Origin: Brasenia schreberi
Taxonomy: Eukaryota > Streptophyta > Magnoliopsida > Nymphaeales > Cabombaceae
Assembly (NCBI GenBank): GCA_036023115.1
Contig: JAYKKT010000040.1
Location: forward strand, 2,601,501-2,665,500
Direction of reading: 5' to 3'
DNA: 64,000 nt
The notes beneath the pieces are model-generated. The model searched no databases and was not told the origin of the DNA. It saw nothing but the letters and a program-made list of their open reading frames with translations. The position numbers were made by a program, and so were the translations under genes. Position 1 is the stretch's first letter; every line of letters starts with the position of its first letter. Of the stretch, positions 26,690-38,329 are shown in pieces.

Positions 26690-27680
26690 ACGACAGTTTT
26701 ACCATGTGAGAAGCTCTTTGAGAAGCAAAAAAATACAATCGAACTAATCTAAACTAGATATATGTTTAGTCGTGTTTTACTAGAGCTCAAGAAAATTATG
26801 GTGAATATCATCCAACATCTCACACATTCACACTACATCTTCACTTGGCTGTCCCTCTAAACGTTCAGATTACCTTAAAACTTTTATGAACAGCACTTGA
26901 AACACATTAATAGAAGATTCAAATCGGTTGGAATATCATAATCCATGTTCACAAAGCTATGAACAAGAGAAGGCTCGCCATAGAACCGTAAAGCAAGCTG
27001 AAAAGATCTTATTTGCAGCTCGTTCCATGATAGTGCTTGTTCATCCCTTGTCTTCTTTGCTCATTCTAGGTGAGCTGAGCTCCTATCAAGGTGAACACTG
27101 AGCTCGAGTCGTTCACAAGCTTGGGTAGTTCGAATACTCCAGGAGCCGAGTCGGAAACGACTCGGGCCCACATGACATCCGAGTCTCCTGTGAACCTTGC
27201 CGCGGAAGCACAGGAGAGAACCTTTAAAACGTTTCAGACGCCAACTGTGGGAAACGTACACACACACACACAGAGTCTTCCTTCCGACGTCATCTTTGAT
27301 ATTTCTTTTATGGTTGAAGGTACCCATGTTCTCTTTCCTTCTTTTCCTTTTGGTTTTTGGTGTCCCCTTTTATCTTTTAGACTTTCAATTTGTGATACAT
27401 TTAGCTTCTCTCTGTATGGGAGGAATGGAGAGAGAAACACCAAGACATAATTATGTTATCCCTTTCTGAGTTTTACTTGATTACGGACTGTGCATATTCG
27501 CTTTCATTGGGTCATTTCAGGAAGAATGCGGTTGTTTACTTGTTCAGTTTGTGGGCAATGGCATTTAGTGAAGAAGGGGTTGGGGTTTCGAGTTATAGAA
27601 GGATGCCAGGCGAATTTTTATCTCAAACGGGGGAAGAGTAATCGATTCGAATGAAGAACTCGGTTTCTTAATAGAATTCA
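26690..27680. other. Upstream region of the PHD/Myb gene
   Basis: Contains 'aaccttgccgcggaagcaca' near 27190 and a short (CA)n at 27260. The several short open frames before the start codon (for example 27453-27641) could be upstream frames in a leader, but the transcription start cannot be read from sequence. Confidence 0.4.
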
Positions 27681-30600
27681 ATGGAGGGAAGAGTGGAGGA
27701 GGGCGTCTTCGATACGGGGAGCCACATCTCACTTGCTTGGTCATGGATTCTCGAAACCCTAGTGGAAGTGAAGGAAGTGGATATTTCACTGCTCAAAGGC
27801 AAGCCCACGTTCTTCAATCTGTTTTGCATCATTTTTGCGTTGAATTTCGACAATTTTAGGAGGGAGCTTTCTTCCTGTTTGTTGGGTTCGGGTGTACTGC
27901 CTTCTATTCGAAATCTTTCGTTCTTCAGTTTTCGGTTAAAATGGGTTAGGTTTTGGTTGCAGCCATTGCTTCTAGGGTTCCGGGATTTGAAAAGGACTTG
28001 TTTAGAAACGCCAGGGAGAGGATTTCTTGGAGATGTTTGGACGAGTTGCTGCATTCGAGGTCTTCGAGGTCGGATTGTGTTCAGTGCAAGTTCCCAACTT
28101 TGAGCTCTGACGGGGCTGGTACTTCCAGAAGTTGCGAGGATCTGCTTCTGCGCTTGTCCAGAGAGGTTAATTGATATTGTTTCTTTGTGTTTTTCGGTAG
28201 ACGTTCTTCTTCTGTCTGTGCCAAATGATATATTTCATTGTTTTACATTAATCTGTTGCTTGAATTCTGCACTTAATTCTAAAAAACAATCAACATGGTG
28301 TTCTCATATGCAAGAATTTGGTTGTCATGAATCACGAGTAAAAGAGAGATATTAACCTAACGAAGAGAAAAGTATTGATACGCACGCCTGGTTTTGGTAC
28401 CTAAATTCCTTCTGCAATTTGGGGTCTGTACGAGAGTTCCTTTTGACGGGGAGGGAGCAGATGCACCCACAAGTTTTCATTCCTCCATCTATTGGGCACC
28501 ACTAATTTAATAAATCTGGGTGATGGGGAAGGAGGTGGGGGATAGATTTAGTAGCCCAAATCCTCCGTTCAATGTTGAAGGGTTTGGTTGACAAATTGGG
28601 GAATCCATTTCCATCTTGTTGCTCTTTTGTCCATCGAATCAAGTAGTCTTATTTATGCCATTAATTTCCATGCATGTAGGAATTTGGTAATGGGTTTCAC
28701 AGAACTAACTTACTCGAGAATCATGGGTTTATCAAATCCCCCGTATTACCAGTTCCTTTATTTAGGTGAGGAGACAAAGAACGTTACTGCTGGGTGAAAG
28801 TATACTAAAGAATATGAATATGTTCTTCCATTTGTTTGTTAAATCTCATGGCCCTCATTCAGTTCCATGCATGTCCTAACTACGAGATTAGAACTTGGTG
28901 ATGTTCGTGTAGGTTGGTTATGAACTATCAGCCCACAAATGTGACTATTGAATCATACAAGTTTGCACTCCACGGAACTTCTTGAGGATTTTGTCCAATT
29001 CACTGAATATAACAAAGTCCAGAAAGAACTTTATAAAGTAAATTAGGTTGAGAAAAGGTTACAAATGAAGCATTGTCAATATCTTACTAGTTTTGGTTGA
29101 GAGTGACTTTTCCTTATACCCGTTTCCTAGAATTATCGTGCTAGTCTTTAGAATTCTTTTTCATGGTTTTATTCAGCCTTATTTTCATTTGGAAAAGCTA
29201 AGTTTGTATGGATACTGTTGCATCAGGCAACCTGGTCGACTGATAGGAAAAAGCTGTTGAAACAATTCAAACATGATCATCAATTTCTGTGCCACAAGAA
29301 AACTTGCTTCAGCAAACCTCCTCTACTGAAGGTATGAGTGCAGTTGACTTCTTGTTATTGAAGTTAGGAGCTTGGTTAGAAAGAATGAAAGATAAAAGAA
29401 CTGATCGGGTGGTGCCAGATAAAGCCAACAAGTGTGATGCAGTCTTGAAGGCTGTTTATCGTTTTAAATGCATTCAGAAAAACTTGTTTCTGTACTTTCT
29501 TTTTTATAGCTATTGTGTTTTTCTTTTCCAGCTGAAAGATGCCGTCCTTGCCGACCATCATGTGTCTCCATCTCCAAATTCAAAGCGTACTTTGGACAAG
29601 GGGAGCAGACCTCATACCCATTTTATGAACATTAAAACAGTTTCCGCAGACACTAACGAACATAGACCTTCCAAAAGGTCTATGACCTGTCTAGCATCTG
29701 ATGACATCCTGGCCTTAAACGAGACTGATGCTGCACCAATTCAGCACGTAGGGATTGATATTCCATCAAGTGGGGAACAGTCAAGTCAGCAGAACCAGTA
29801 TAATGTTCTCAAAGAAACTCTTATGGGTGGTAAGGCCGATGGCAATGATGATACAGTAGTGCTGCTTAATGAGAACATCTTGCCCTCCAAAGTTCCCACA
29901 TCTCTGATCAAAGAACCTACACCAGATGGTTTTCATGGTAATGTGCATGTACATCAAAGATCCAATAGCAGAGATGCAGTTATTCCAGAAACCCCAACTA
30001 GCAGTGATGACTTGTCTGATAAAGTTGCAGACATGAGCCAATACTTTGACACCAAAGAAGGTCAGGTTGGTGGAAGGGGCTTACCAGGCTCACAAAGTAT
30101 TGATCCAGTTGAAACATTATGCACAGAACAAGGATTGTGTATTAAGTGTAATGAAGGTGGGAATTTACTTAGTTGCGATGGTATTGGATGTCCAATACTA
30201 CTGCATGAGTCCTGCTTGGGTTCATCTTTGAGATTTGACGATGAAGATAATTTCTACTGCCCATATTGTGCTTACAGACTAGCTGCAGCTGCCTACAGGA
30301 AAGCAAAGGAGAAGGCTTTACTAGCCCGAAAAGCACTGTCTTCATTCATGGGGACAGGCCTTGGCGATTGGCGGACACGGAAGAGAAGCTTACGCAAGGA
30401 AGAAAGGCATCCTATCCAGGAGGAAGCATCATGCGGTATTCCTCGTACTAAGGATAGTGTTCAACATAGAGGCGACCATCAGCACCATGCAACTGTCAAC
30501 AACCATAACGGTGGCAAGTCACCTTGTGAAGGTGTGGCTTCCGGTGGCAGTAAGGAAATTGCTTCTGAAAGCCAAACAGGTGAGACAGAAGCAGTTCAGC

Positions 30601-31748
30601 TCTCTAATCATCCTGAAGGTCCTCATTATGCAGAGAGGATGGCAGTGAACCATCTCGAGAACCTCACTACAGATGATGAGTCTCTCTCCAACAAAGTTGA
30701 AATATCTCACGGAGTTGTATCTAAGCACTGGTAAGTTCCTTAAGACACATTTGTCTATAACAGTATCTGTGAGCTGAGTTCATTTTCTCATGTACCACTT
30801 GTGGCCAGTGAACTAGGCTACTTGATTTCATCAGCTGGGCTTGGAAGAGTCGGTGCCAAATGAAATGAATAACGTGCATCAATGCTGTTTTCATGATAAA
30901 TTTTGTTCTTAAGCACTTAGATTATGGATTTTTTCTCTCTAAGCTCATTTGTGCCTCCAATATGAGCTCTATACGACAGTTTTTTTTAATTATCTTTGTG
31001 TTTTGCAGTTCGGACAGCCCTTTTTCCAGACAAAAGAAGCCTGCCTGGACCAAGGAAGAGAATGAAGCTCTGAAGGTTTGTATGACACCAAGTACTTTCA
31101 CGGTTACTCTGTTAATTGTTAACGTCTTATTAGTGGTTATAATGTTTTGAAAATAACCACTGGTTGAGCAGATTATATATTTGAAAGTTCTGATTAGATA
31201 GCATCCTTCAATTCAGCAATATAACGTCTTATTCCGTTTGTTTCTTCCTTATGTCGTCTGGATGGATTGAAGATCATATCCGACACAAGCAGACACACGG
31301 ATGCAAAACTCATGCATACGCACCAGTTTTTTAATGTTTTTGTTACTTTGCATTAAAAATACGTTTTACAGTAAAAATGAAATGCTTGTCTTCATGAAAG
31401 ATGAAGAACTTTATCTCCTCTTTCATAAAAACTTATAAGCACGTATCCGAATCCGAATATGAGTACTTGTACTATGTAGCCCTATGACTCGCATCGACAT
31501 CATGTTAAACTGTTGACAGAGACTGTTTTTTCCCTTGGTTCTCTGGCATATGAGTTTACTGATATCGGTGTATATATCCAGCTCACCATTGAATGATGCT
31601 ACCCTTGCAGGAAGGGGTGAAGAGATTCCCGGTCGAAGGTAGAGGTATTCCGTGGAGTAAAATTTTAGAACATGGTCTTGGTGCCTTTCACAATACTCGA
31701 GCTCCTGTTGATCTCAAGGACAGATGGAGAAAGTTAAAAAGCAAGTAA
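27681..31748 (+). CDS. PHD-finger and C-terminal Myb/telobox-type nuclear protein
   Basis: Six exons join into 610 codons including the stop: 27681-27798, 27963-28165, 29227-29331, 29532-30730, 31009-31075, 31611-31748. Phases agree throughout. Intron 1 uses a GC donor (AAAG|GCAAGC); the others are GT-AG. The predicted 609-residue protein has a helical, Leu-rich start, then a His/Cys-containing segment in exon 3. Exon 4 holds a long Ser/Asp-rich region and a complete C4HC3 PHD finger (Cys345, 348, 357, 362, His367, Cys370, 385, 388), followed by a basic AAAYRKAKEKALLARK helix. Exons 5 and 6 encode a Myb/SANT domain from KKPAWTKEENEALK to VDLKDRWRKLKSK, the telobox signature of TRF-like proteins, ending at the stop. 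PHD fingers usually read histone H3 tails, and telobox Mybs bind telomeric-type repeats or promoters; a chromatin role is inferred. The first intron is the least certain part. Confidence 0.86.
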
Positions 31749-32817
31749 AATTCAAAACCAGAGGAAGAAGATCTAACCAGGAAAGATCGGTTGCATCTTT
31801 CAGGGCAAGCGATTCCCAACTGTAGAATGTAGCACTTGTTCATTGTAATTTAGAAAGTCCGGCGGGATATGTTCACCAGAAAAAGAAATAATCTGGCGAA
31901 ATATGCCTTTAGCCTTGGTTCTGCGATTGAAAAGTTTGTAATTGTCGTGAGGTTGAATATGAAACTTCAGATTGGATTTGAGCTTTGCAGTGTTTGAATT
32001 GCTGGGCGCTGGTCGATGTTCCTTCGTGGAGATTTCATGAGGTTCACATGCTTTACGGGCACCTGCATCAAGGGTAATGGATAGCACCACTAGTAAAGTT
32101 CATAACATCGATGGGTAGAACTCTGCTGTTGGCCGACTCAAAGGCCCTCATAGAAGAAGTATCCAACTGTTAGCTTAAAAGCAACTTCTGCATGAAGATG
32201 GGAAGAGTCCCCTAATAAACGGTATCGAATGGTGAAGCACGTATACATTTGGACCATTGTTTGTGGAACCGATTGGTCCAACCAGTTGAACCAGGAGCCC
32301 GACCATGATCCAATTCGATCCACATTTTGGACCGGTTTGAGAAAAAATCGACTTCCAACCGTTTGAACAGGTCAATCGGAAACAAGAACCTTAATTTCGA
32401 TACCTTTTTCTACTTTTATTTTTTTTCAAAATAGTGAATTTAATAATTTTTTCTTATTGATTCAAATGAGTTTTCCAAGTATGTGCTTTATTTGGAGGAG
32501 GTGGTTAAAAACCCCTTGGATCACATGCAACGTCTGATTTCACTGTTTCCGTTCGGTGTGGCCGACCGAGAGAGTCATACAGCTGCAAATAAGAATTTCC
32601 ATCAATAGAGAATAACCATGCACTCCATCATGCTGGTTAACGCTCAGGCTAAAGAGAGGGGAGAGCATATGATTGGGCAAAGAAAAAGATTTATATATTC
32701 TACCCACTATATTATGAATCGATATAAGTCGAAAACGTAGAACAATGTATGGTCATTTGATCTTCTTGTCTGTACCACAAAGCACAAGTGTAATCTTGGC
32801 AATCTATATATGGCCAG
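31749..32817. other. Convergent intergenic region between PHD/Myb gene and URM1
   Basis: Holds the presumed 3' untranslated regions of two genes that converge tail to tail. A 'ggttcc/ggaacc' dispersed repeat lies at about 32262-32405. No other gene seen. Confidence 0.5.
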
Positions 32818-33328
32818 TTAACCCCCATGCAAGGTTGAGATGAAAACTACTTCGTCCTTTACTGATAAAGATGCATCAAGACCCCCACATAGTTCCCAAT
32901 CACAGTCATTTATCAGCACCAAGACGCCAGGTCTCCTAGAAAAAGATAAAACCACCAAATTTATACATAACATAACCATGCAAAAAGAATTCCAGAATAT
33001 AAATTTGAGGTATTAAGACAAGCAAACACATTTCAGGATTAAGCCGAACAGTAGTGGGTAGATAGATACATACACACTCTCTCCTTTCATGAACATTTCA
33101 GTCCTCTCCTTGATCAAGTTACTGCGGACCCATGTCAGTAAGTCTCTCACTGTCAACTACAATGCACAAAAGTATGCTTCGGGAATCAGGATTCATTCCT
33201 TGATACAAGAAAAATACTGGAGACCGGAAGAGAGGAAGGGATCCTAATATACCTGATCGTCACTGGTTTTCAGGTTCACATCAACATGATGTGTTTTTAC
33301 AGACTCACAAAGAAGCTCCGATCCACCA
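32818..33328 (-). CDS. URM1: Ubiquitin-related modifier 1 (URM1), exons 2 to 4; first exon not located
   Basis: Ubiquitin-like sulfur carrier that receives a C-terminal thiocarboxylate. It supplies sulfur for the wobble-uridine thiolation of cytosolic tRNAs and can also modify proteins. Three minus-strand exons are seen: 33253-33328 ([20 protein letters not shown]), 33074-33156 ([20 protein letters not shown] and MFMKGES) and 32818-32935 ([19 protein letters not shown], then [10 protein letters not shown] and stop). All splice sites are GT-AG, phases join, and there are no stops. The terminal Gly-Gly needed for activation by the E1-like MOCS3/UBA4 is intact. With the usual seven-residue first exon (MQLTLEF-like) the protein would have about 98 residues, normal for the family. 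That small exon should lie above 33328; I could not find a match before the transposon at 34765. It converges with the PHD/Myb gene, with about 1.07 kb between stops. Confidence 0.9.
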
Positions 33329-34764
33329 CTGCGTTACAAACAGAACACCTTGATTTCAAATGATAAAGATACTAACATGATGAAGAGACAGAACAATACC
33401 ACTTTCATGAACCGCAAGAAACTATGAGCATTAAACAGGAAGACTGATTTTTGATAAATATATCTCTGGAACCAGTTTGTGAATGAAATCATGATTTAAC
33501 CGTATTTTTAATTCATACGAGCAATAAGGAGATACTCATAGACTCCAATTTCCAATTGTATGGCATAAATACATACTTGTACTCAATCATTCCTCTCCAG
33601 TAGCCCAGAAGCTAATTGGACATCTTCCTACGATAGTCAGCGAATCTAAGCGGATGTTCATTGCTAACAAATGTTTAATGGAAGAAGGAGATATTACTGC
33701 CCAGTCTGGTGGTCCTTTCCTTATAATAAATTATGTCAGACTCATTGATTTAGGATGTCATCATCTTCCAAACTTTTGATCACCTCGACCTTAAGTTTTA
33801 ATAAGCAGTGTCAATGGCATAACATATGTTGAAGCAATTCACCAAAGGCTTCCTACACAATAACCCAAAGAAAACGAATAAGATCTATCTCTCTATCTTT
33901 GGTTATCGTGAACTTTTTTTGGGTGCTGGAGGGGCCCCAATTCTTCCTTATATAGATTGGGTTGCCTCCTTTTCCTTCCCAACAAACTAACGATAAAGGT
34001 ACTAGATTCACACACCACTACCACTAAATATTCTAGGGTAGTGGTAGCAGTTGGATGTGTTGGAGCCTGATTTACTCTTCCATACTCAATACTGGTCCTT
34101 TCTCTGTGGTGGCTTATGTCTTGGGAGTGGGTCGAATTTGGACCAGGCCCTTTCATTTATTGGAATTGGTAGAATCTGCATCAAAAGCAGTACCGCCACC
34201 GGTACGGGCCGGACTTGCAAAGTTCCAGTTTTTGGATCCAAAAAGTTGGAACCAGGTTTGGCATGGCATTAAGGTGTGTCTGATACAACGTCTCAGGGAT
34301 CTGGACTTTGATTTCTCGGTACTTGTAGTTTCAAGTTCGTCGTGCATCAAAAGTTGAACCCGTCGCTGAATGAATAATAGAGGTTTGAATAATTCGACAA
34401 ATGAGATAGTTGGAACAACTGGTGCTTTTCTTTAAACTCGTCTTAGAGATCATGTGTTTGTGTTTGCACGTGTTTGTCCATGGGCTAAATTTACTCTACC
34501 ATGTTATGTATTGTCCATAGCTTATAGATGTGAATATTACCTAAATTAATTTGACCTCATTATATGAGTTTAATTGGTCAATTTAGTAGGAAAAACAGTT
34601 TGGACTGAATGATTTGTTGATAAAATATGATTTTATGATGTTCGTTTTTCGTCGCATTGTCCAGACTCAACTTTGATCTCCAAGAGAAAAGGAATTATAT
34701 CACTATGTTGAATTGATCCACACACATATATACATATGTGTATATAAGAGAGAGAGAGAGGCTG
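33329..34764. other. Presumed URM1 upstream region
   Basis: Should include the first intron, first coding exon and promoter of URM1. None could be pinned down. A repeat-like GC-rich patch with 'gtacgggccggacttgcaaa' lies at 34050-34350. No other gene is seen. Confidence 0.4.
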
Positions 34765-37135
34765 GTCTGATAAAAAAGATATTGTACCCTGTGGAGGCAT
34801 ACAAATAGAAGACTAGATTGTTACAGTATCATTAAGAAGGTGAAATAACTTTGGGTTAACATATAGTAGATAAGTATAACAACGACATGAGGAGGGGGCA
34901 CATAGAGTCATCACATATGGATAGTTCAAGAATGCAGCTAGAGTTTGAGATGGCTTATGCTGCAACTTCTTCAAAATACTATGATGAAGCCATATCTTAA
35001 GAGCTTTGTCCCGTAGAGGGTGACAATGATGTCCCTTCCCGATTTTAGAGTTGTTCCCTAGCTTTGTAGGTCATATCGTATATACGATTTGGTAGGAGCA
35101 AATAATTCATCTTGTTAATTATAAATAAAAGATCTTAGATATATTACTAACAAACATTGTATGAAAATATGTAGGTATTATTGAAATTAATGACATGCCA
35201 CACGAGATAAAATGCTTTGGTTGAGTAGTCATTTCTGTAAGAAATAGTAGTACTAGGTAGTTAGCAGGAGATTATGCAGTGTTCTAAGTTATTTGAGCAG
35301 GGAGGTTTGTTGTTTCAAACTTTGGATCAGTCGTTGTTCACTACTTTTATTAAGAGATGGTAACCTGACATTAACAACTTCTATATGTCGTAGGAGAGAT
35401 AACTATCACTCTCCATAATGTCCATAAGATTTTAGGCCTTTTGATGAGCAGTCTTCTTATATCCTTCACACGTGCAATGGAGGCGATAGACTTCTTATAT
35501 CCTTCACACGTGCAATGGAGGCGATGGATAAGATAGATATTATAGCTTAATTGATTAGCATGAATTATGATGAAGTGCTTAGTGGACACGATACTTTAAT
35601 GTAGGTATGGGTTTCTCCATTATGTTTATTTGAGTTTAGCAATAAATTGATGTTGACCTACTTGTTTATCTCAGTGATAGTTTAATGTTTTTTATATATT
35701 GTAGGCATTAATTTATGAGTATTTTTTAACCTTTAGAGGTAGGCACCTAAGGTGAGTTAATAGGCAACCTCGTATGACTAGGTGGATGAATAGTATCACT
35801 AATAGGGATCGCGAGGTATATGTTTAGCAATAGGTAATTGGTTGTTATTTATGTCACACAATGAATATTACTATAATGTTTGCGTTATTTTATCTATCTC
35901 TTTTCTTAGATAATTTAGCAGCTTTATTCCCGAAATAGATATATGGATGACACCTATCACTTGTCTCTATTTTACGGATGCATTTAATGTTTGGATATCG
36001 TGGAGTCATATATACTAGACCGAGTTGCTTGTTAATTTAGTCATTGCCAATAAATTTCAATTGAACCATTAAGACTCATTGTGGACATAAGCCATCAAAA
36101 CTACATGCTTATAAGGTAGAATATCATCCATAAGATGTACAATGGCATTCACTTAGCCCACATTCCCTTGGACCACGATACCTTGGTGTGTAGGCATCAT
36201 ATCCACACGAATGTGATGATTCATATAAGAGTTGATATATTACACGAACACATTCATTTTTATTGAGAGATTTCGTGTGGCGATATGAACACCTTTATCC
36301 TATATCAGGCCGTCACTCTTCAATGTCATGAACAACCAATTAGGTAATGGATTAATCTTTTATTTGTCTTTTATTTTACACTTTCTCGGTTGTAAGTATT
36401 CATCCATCTTTTACTTTTATTCTAGTGTGTTATTGATGTCTTATGGATGATAAGACCTATGATTCGGATAATCAAGCAATACCCCCCATCCATTGTTGTT
36501 ATGTCATAATATGATAGACCTCCTTGGCGATTGTTGTGGGAGAATATACAAAATCTCATGGACATTATGAAGAGTAATAGTTATATCCCCTACGGCATAT
36601 AGAAGTTATTAGTGTTAGGTTACCATCTCTCAATAAAATAGCGAACAACGACTGATCCAAAGTTTAAAACAACAAACCTCCCTGCTCAAATAACTTAGAA
36701 CACTCCATAATCTCCTGCCAACTACCTAGTACTACTATTTCTTACAAAAATGACTACTCAACTAAAGCATTATATCACATGTGGCATGTCATGTTTCAAT
36801 AACACCTACATATTTTCACACAATGTTTGTTAGTAACATATCTAAGATCTTTTACTTATAATTAACAAAATGAATTATGATTTGCTCCTACCAAATCATA
36901 TATACAATATGACTTACAAAGCTAGATACCAATGTTGCACCATAATCCATCTCAAACTCTAGCTGCATTGTTGAATGATCCATATGTGATGACTCTATGT
37001 CCCCCTCCTATGGTTGTTGCCACAGTTATCTACTATATATTAACCCAAGGTATTTTGCCTTCTAGATGATACTGTAACAATCCAATCTTCTATTTGTATG
37101 CTTCCATGTGGTACATCATCGTCGCATTGTCAGAC
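34765..37135. mobile_element. Long inverted-repeat transposon with plant mobile domain relic (MULE-like)
   Basis: Arms at about 34784-35437 and 36545-37114 are inverted copies with roughly 90% identity over about 570 bp; the left arm has one insertion of about 80 bp. Weak pairing extends outward to 'gtctga' at 34765 and 'tcagac' at 37130. The spacer is 1.1 kb. Near the inner end each arm encodes, in broken frames, EQGGLLFQTLDQSLFTTF, a Lys/Arg-Trp motif, then GEITITLHNVHKILG (about 35393-35440 in the left arm). This resembles the plant mobile domain start ('LvtaLveRWrpEthTFHl..GEmTitLqDVa.lLGL'). Both arms share a TAA after the Trp, so neither codes. Plant mobile domains are commonly carried by Mutator-like elements. 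The class is inferred; no transposase was recognised and no clean target duplication was found. Confidence 0.72.
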
Positions 37136-37143
37136 ACTATACT

Positions 37144-37295
37144 GTTAACATGCATGTTATGGGCTTGTGGAATCTCTCTCTCTTTATATGTGGAATCTCT
37201 CTCTTTACATATATATATATATATATGTATGTAAAGAGAGAGATTCCACATATAAAGAGAGAGAGATTCCACAAGCCCATAACATGCATGTTAAC
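37144..37295. repeat. Perfect 152-bp palindrome (hairpin)
   Basis: Arms from 'gttaacatgcatgttatggg' to the mirror 'cccataacatgcatgttaac' are inverted without a mismatch over at least 65 bp, each containing two 'tgtggaatctctctct' units. The centre is a short AT/TATG loop near 37220. It starts only nine bases outside the outermost pairing of the inverted-repeat transposon. Confidence 0.95.
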
Positions 37296-37353
37296 AGGCT
37301 TTTCCTGCAACTTTTGGTCTTGTTTATTGCCTTATCAAGTTTTCTTGTGTTCG

Positions 37354-37368
37354 CCTCTCTCTCTCTCT

Positions 37369-37445
<77 letters not shown>
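37354..37445. repeat. (CT)n-(AT)n microsatellite
   Basis: Sixteen bases of CT followed by about 75 bp of pure AT. Source of artefactual Ile-Tyr frames. Confidence 0.96.
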
Positions 37446-37447
<2 letters not shown>

Positions 37448-37574
37448 TGCACATACACATGCACGCACTCACACTTGTGATGGCACTTGAACATAAATAT
37501 TGCTATGTTTCTACATACTTCATTCGGGCAGAATAATTGCAGCTGCTGGAACATTTGTTTTTGCGGGTAGACAA

Positions 37575-37835
37575 TGGCCAATTCCGGTTCTCCTGGAACC
37601 AGAAACCAAAACTGAATCTAAACCGGATCTGTTCCTGTTTCAAATCTGAGTGTAAACCGTCCTAAACTATTAAATATATAAAAATGAAAATTCTAAAAAA
37701 TAACAGAAGGGGTCAAACCGACCGTTTGTACCACAGGTTCCGCTTCATGCCCGGTTTTTGGTTCCACTAGAACCAAGGGGTCCTCAGTCATGATCTCAAT
37801 TCCGTATCCTGTTTGGCCGGTTCAGACCCATTTAA
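37575..37835. repeat. Dispersed 'ggttcc/ggaacc' repeat
   Basis: Contains 'ccaattccggttctcctgga', an AT-rich core and 'ggttccactagaacc' blocks like the copy at 21335-21555, with partial inverted symmetry between its two ends. Confidence 0.5.
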
Positions 37836-37970
37836 TACACCATATTTCACATTAGATTATATCAAAACCAGATTTTCCATAGCAGTTCTTGTAGGTCATA
37901 TCTCATCACTGAATTCTAACAATTAACATGTTGAAATAGATTATTTTCATATAGAGATTTTCCCACTTAT

Positions 37971-38170
37971 AAACTCCGCCTATGTAAGGAATCACCCTTT
38001 CATGGCCGGTCCCAAGCCCGGAAAAAGGAGGAGGGTTGTGTTAGGCTTCCGACAGCCAGCGTAAAACTTTGTCGGACTTAACATGGATTCTACAAAAAAA
38101 AGAAAAGAAAAGAATCCATGTAGCTGACCCCATCTAGTGTGGGAAAAGACTTAGTTATAGTTGTAGTAGT
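37971..38170 (+). mobile_element. Short RTE-derived insertion with 18-bp target duplication
   Basis: A 200-bp insertion flanked by perfect copies of 'agagattttcccacttat' (37953-37970 and 38171-38188). Its start contains 'ggccggtcccaagcccgg' and 'ggaggagggttgtgttaggc', which I recall as the leader of plant RTE elements. Its end has 'aatccatgtagctgacccc', 'gtgggaaaagacttag' and a TTG/TAG tail, the RTE 3' terminus. It thus looks like an internally deleted, SINE-like derivative moved by an RTE. Confidence 0.85.
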
Positions 38171-38250
38171 AGAGATTTTCCCACTTATATGATATGGCTT
38201 AAAAGCAGCTAGATGATAACTATCTCTAGCTACTTCCACCTCTCTCTCTC

Positions 38251-38329
38251 TCTCATCACTGAATTCTAACAATTAACATGTTGAAATAGATTATTTTCAT
38301 ATAGAGATTTTCCCACTTATATGATATGG

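Noticed and set aside
29289..29531. Reading the PHD gene from ATG 29289 straight through to exon 4
   Set aside because: This frame differs from exon 3 and would translate an intron with a hydrophobic LFLYFLFYSYCVFLF run. The GT at 29332 and AG at 29530 give a better fit.
37167..37490. Coding frames with Ile-Tyr repeats around 37200-37500
   Set aside because: Created by the palindrome and (AT)n tract; no domain.
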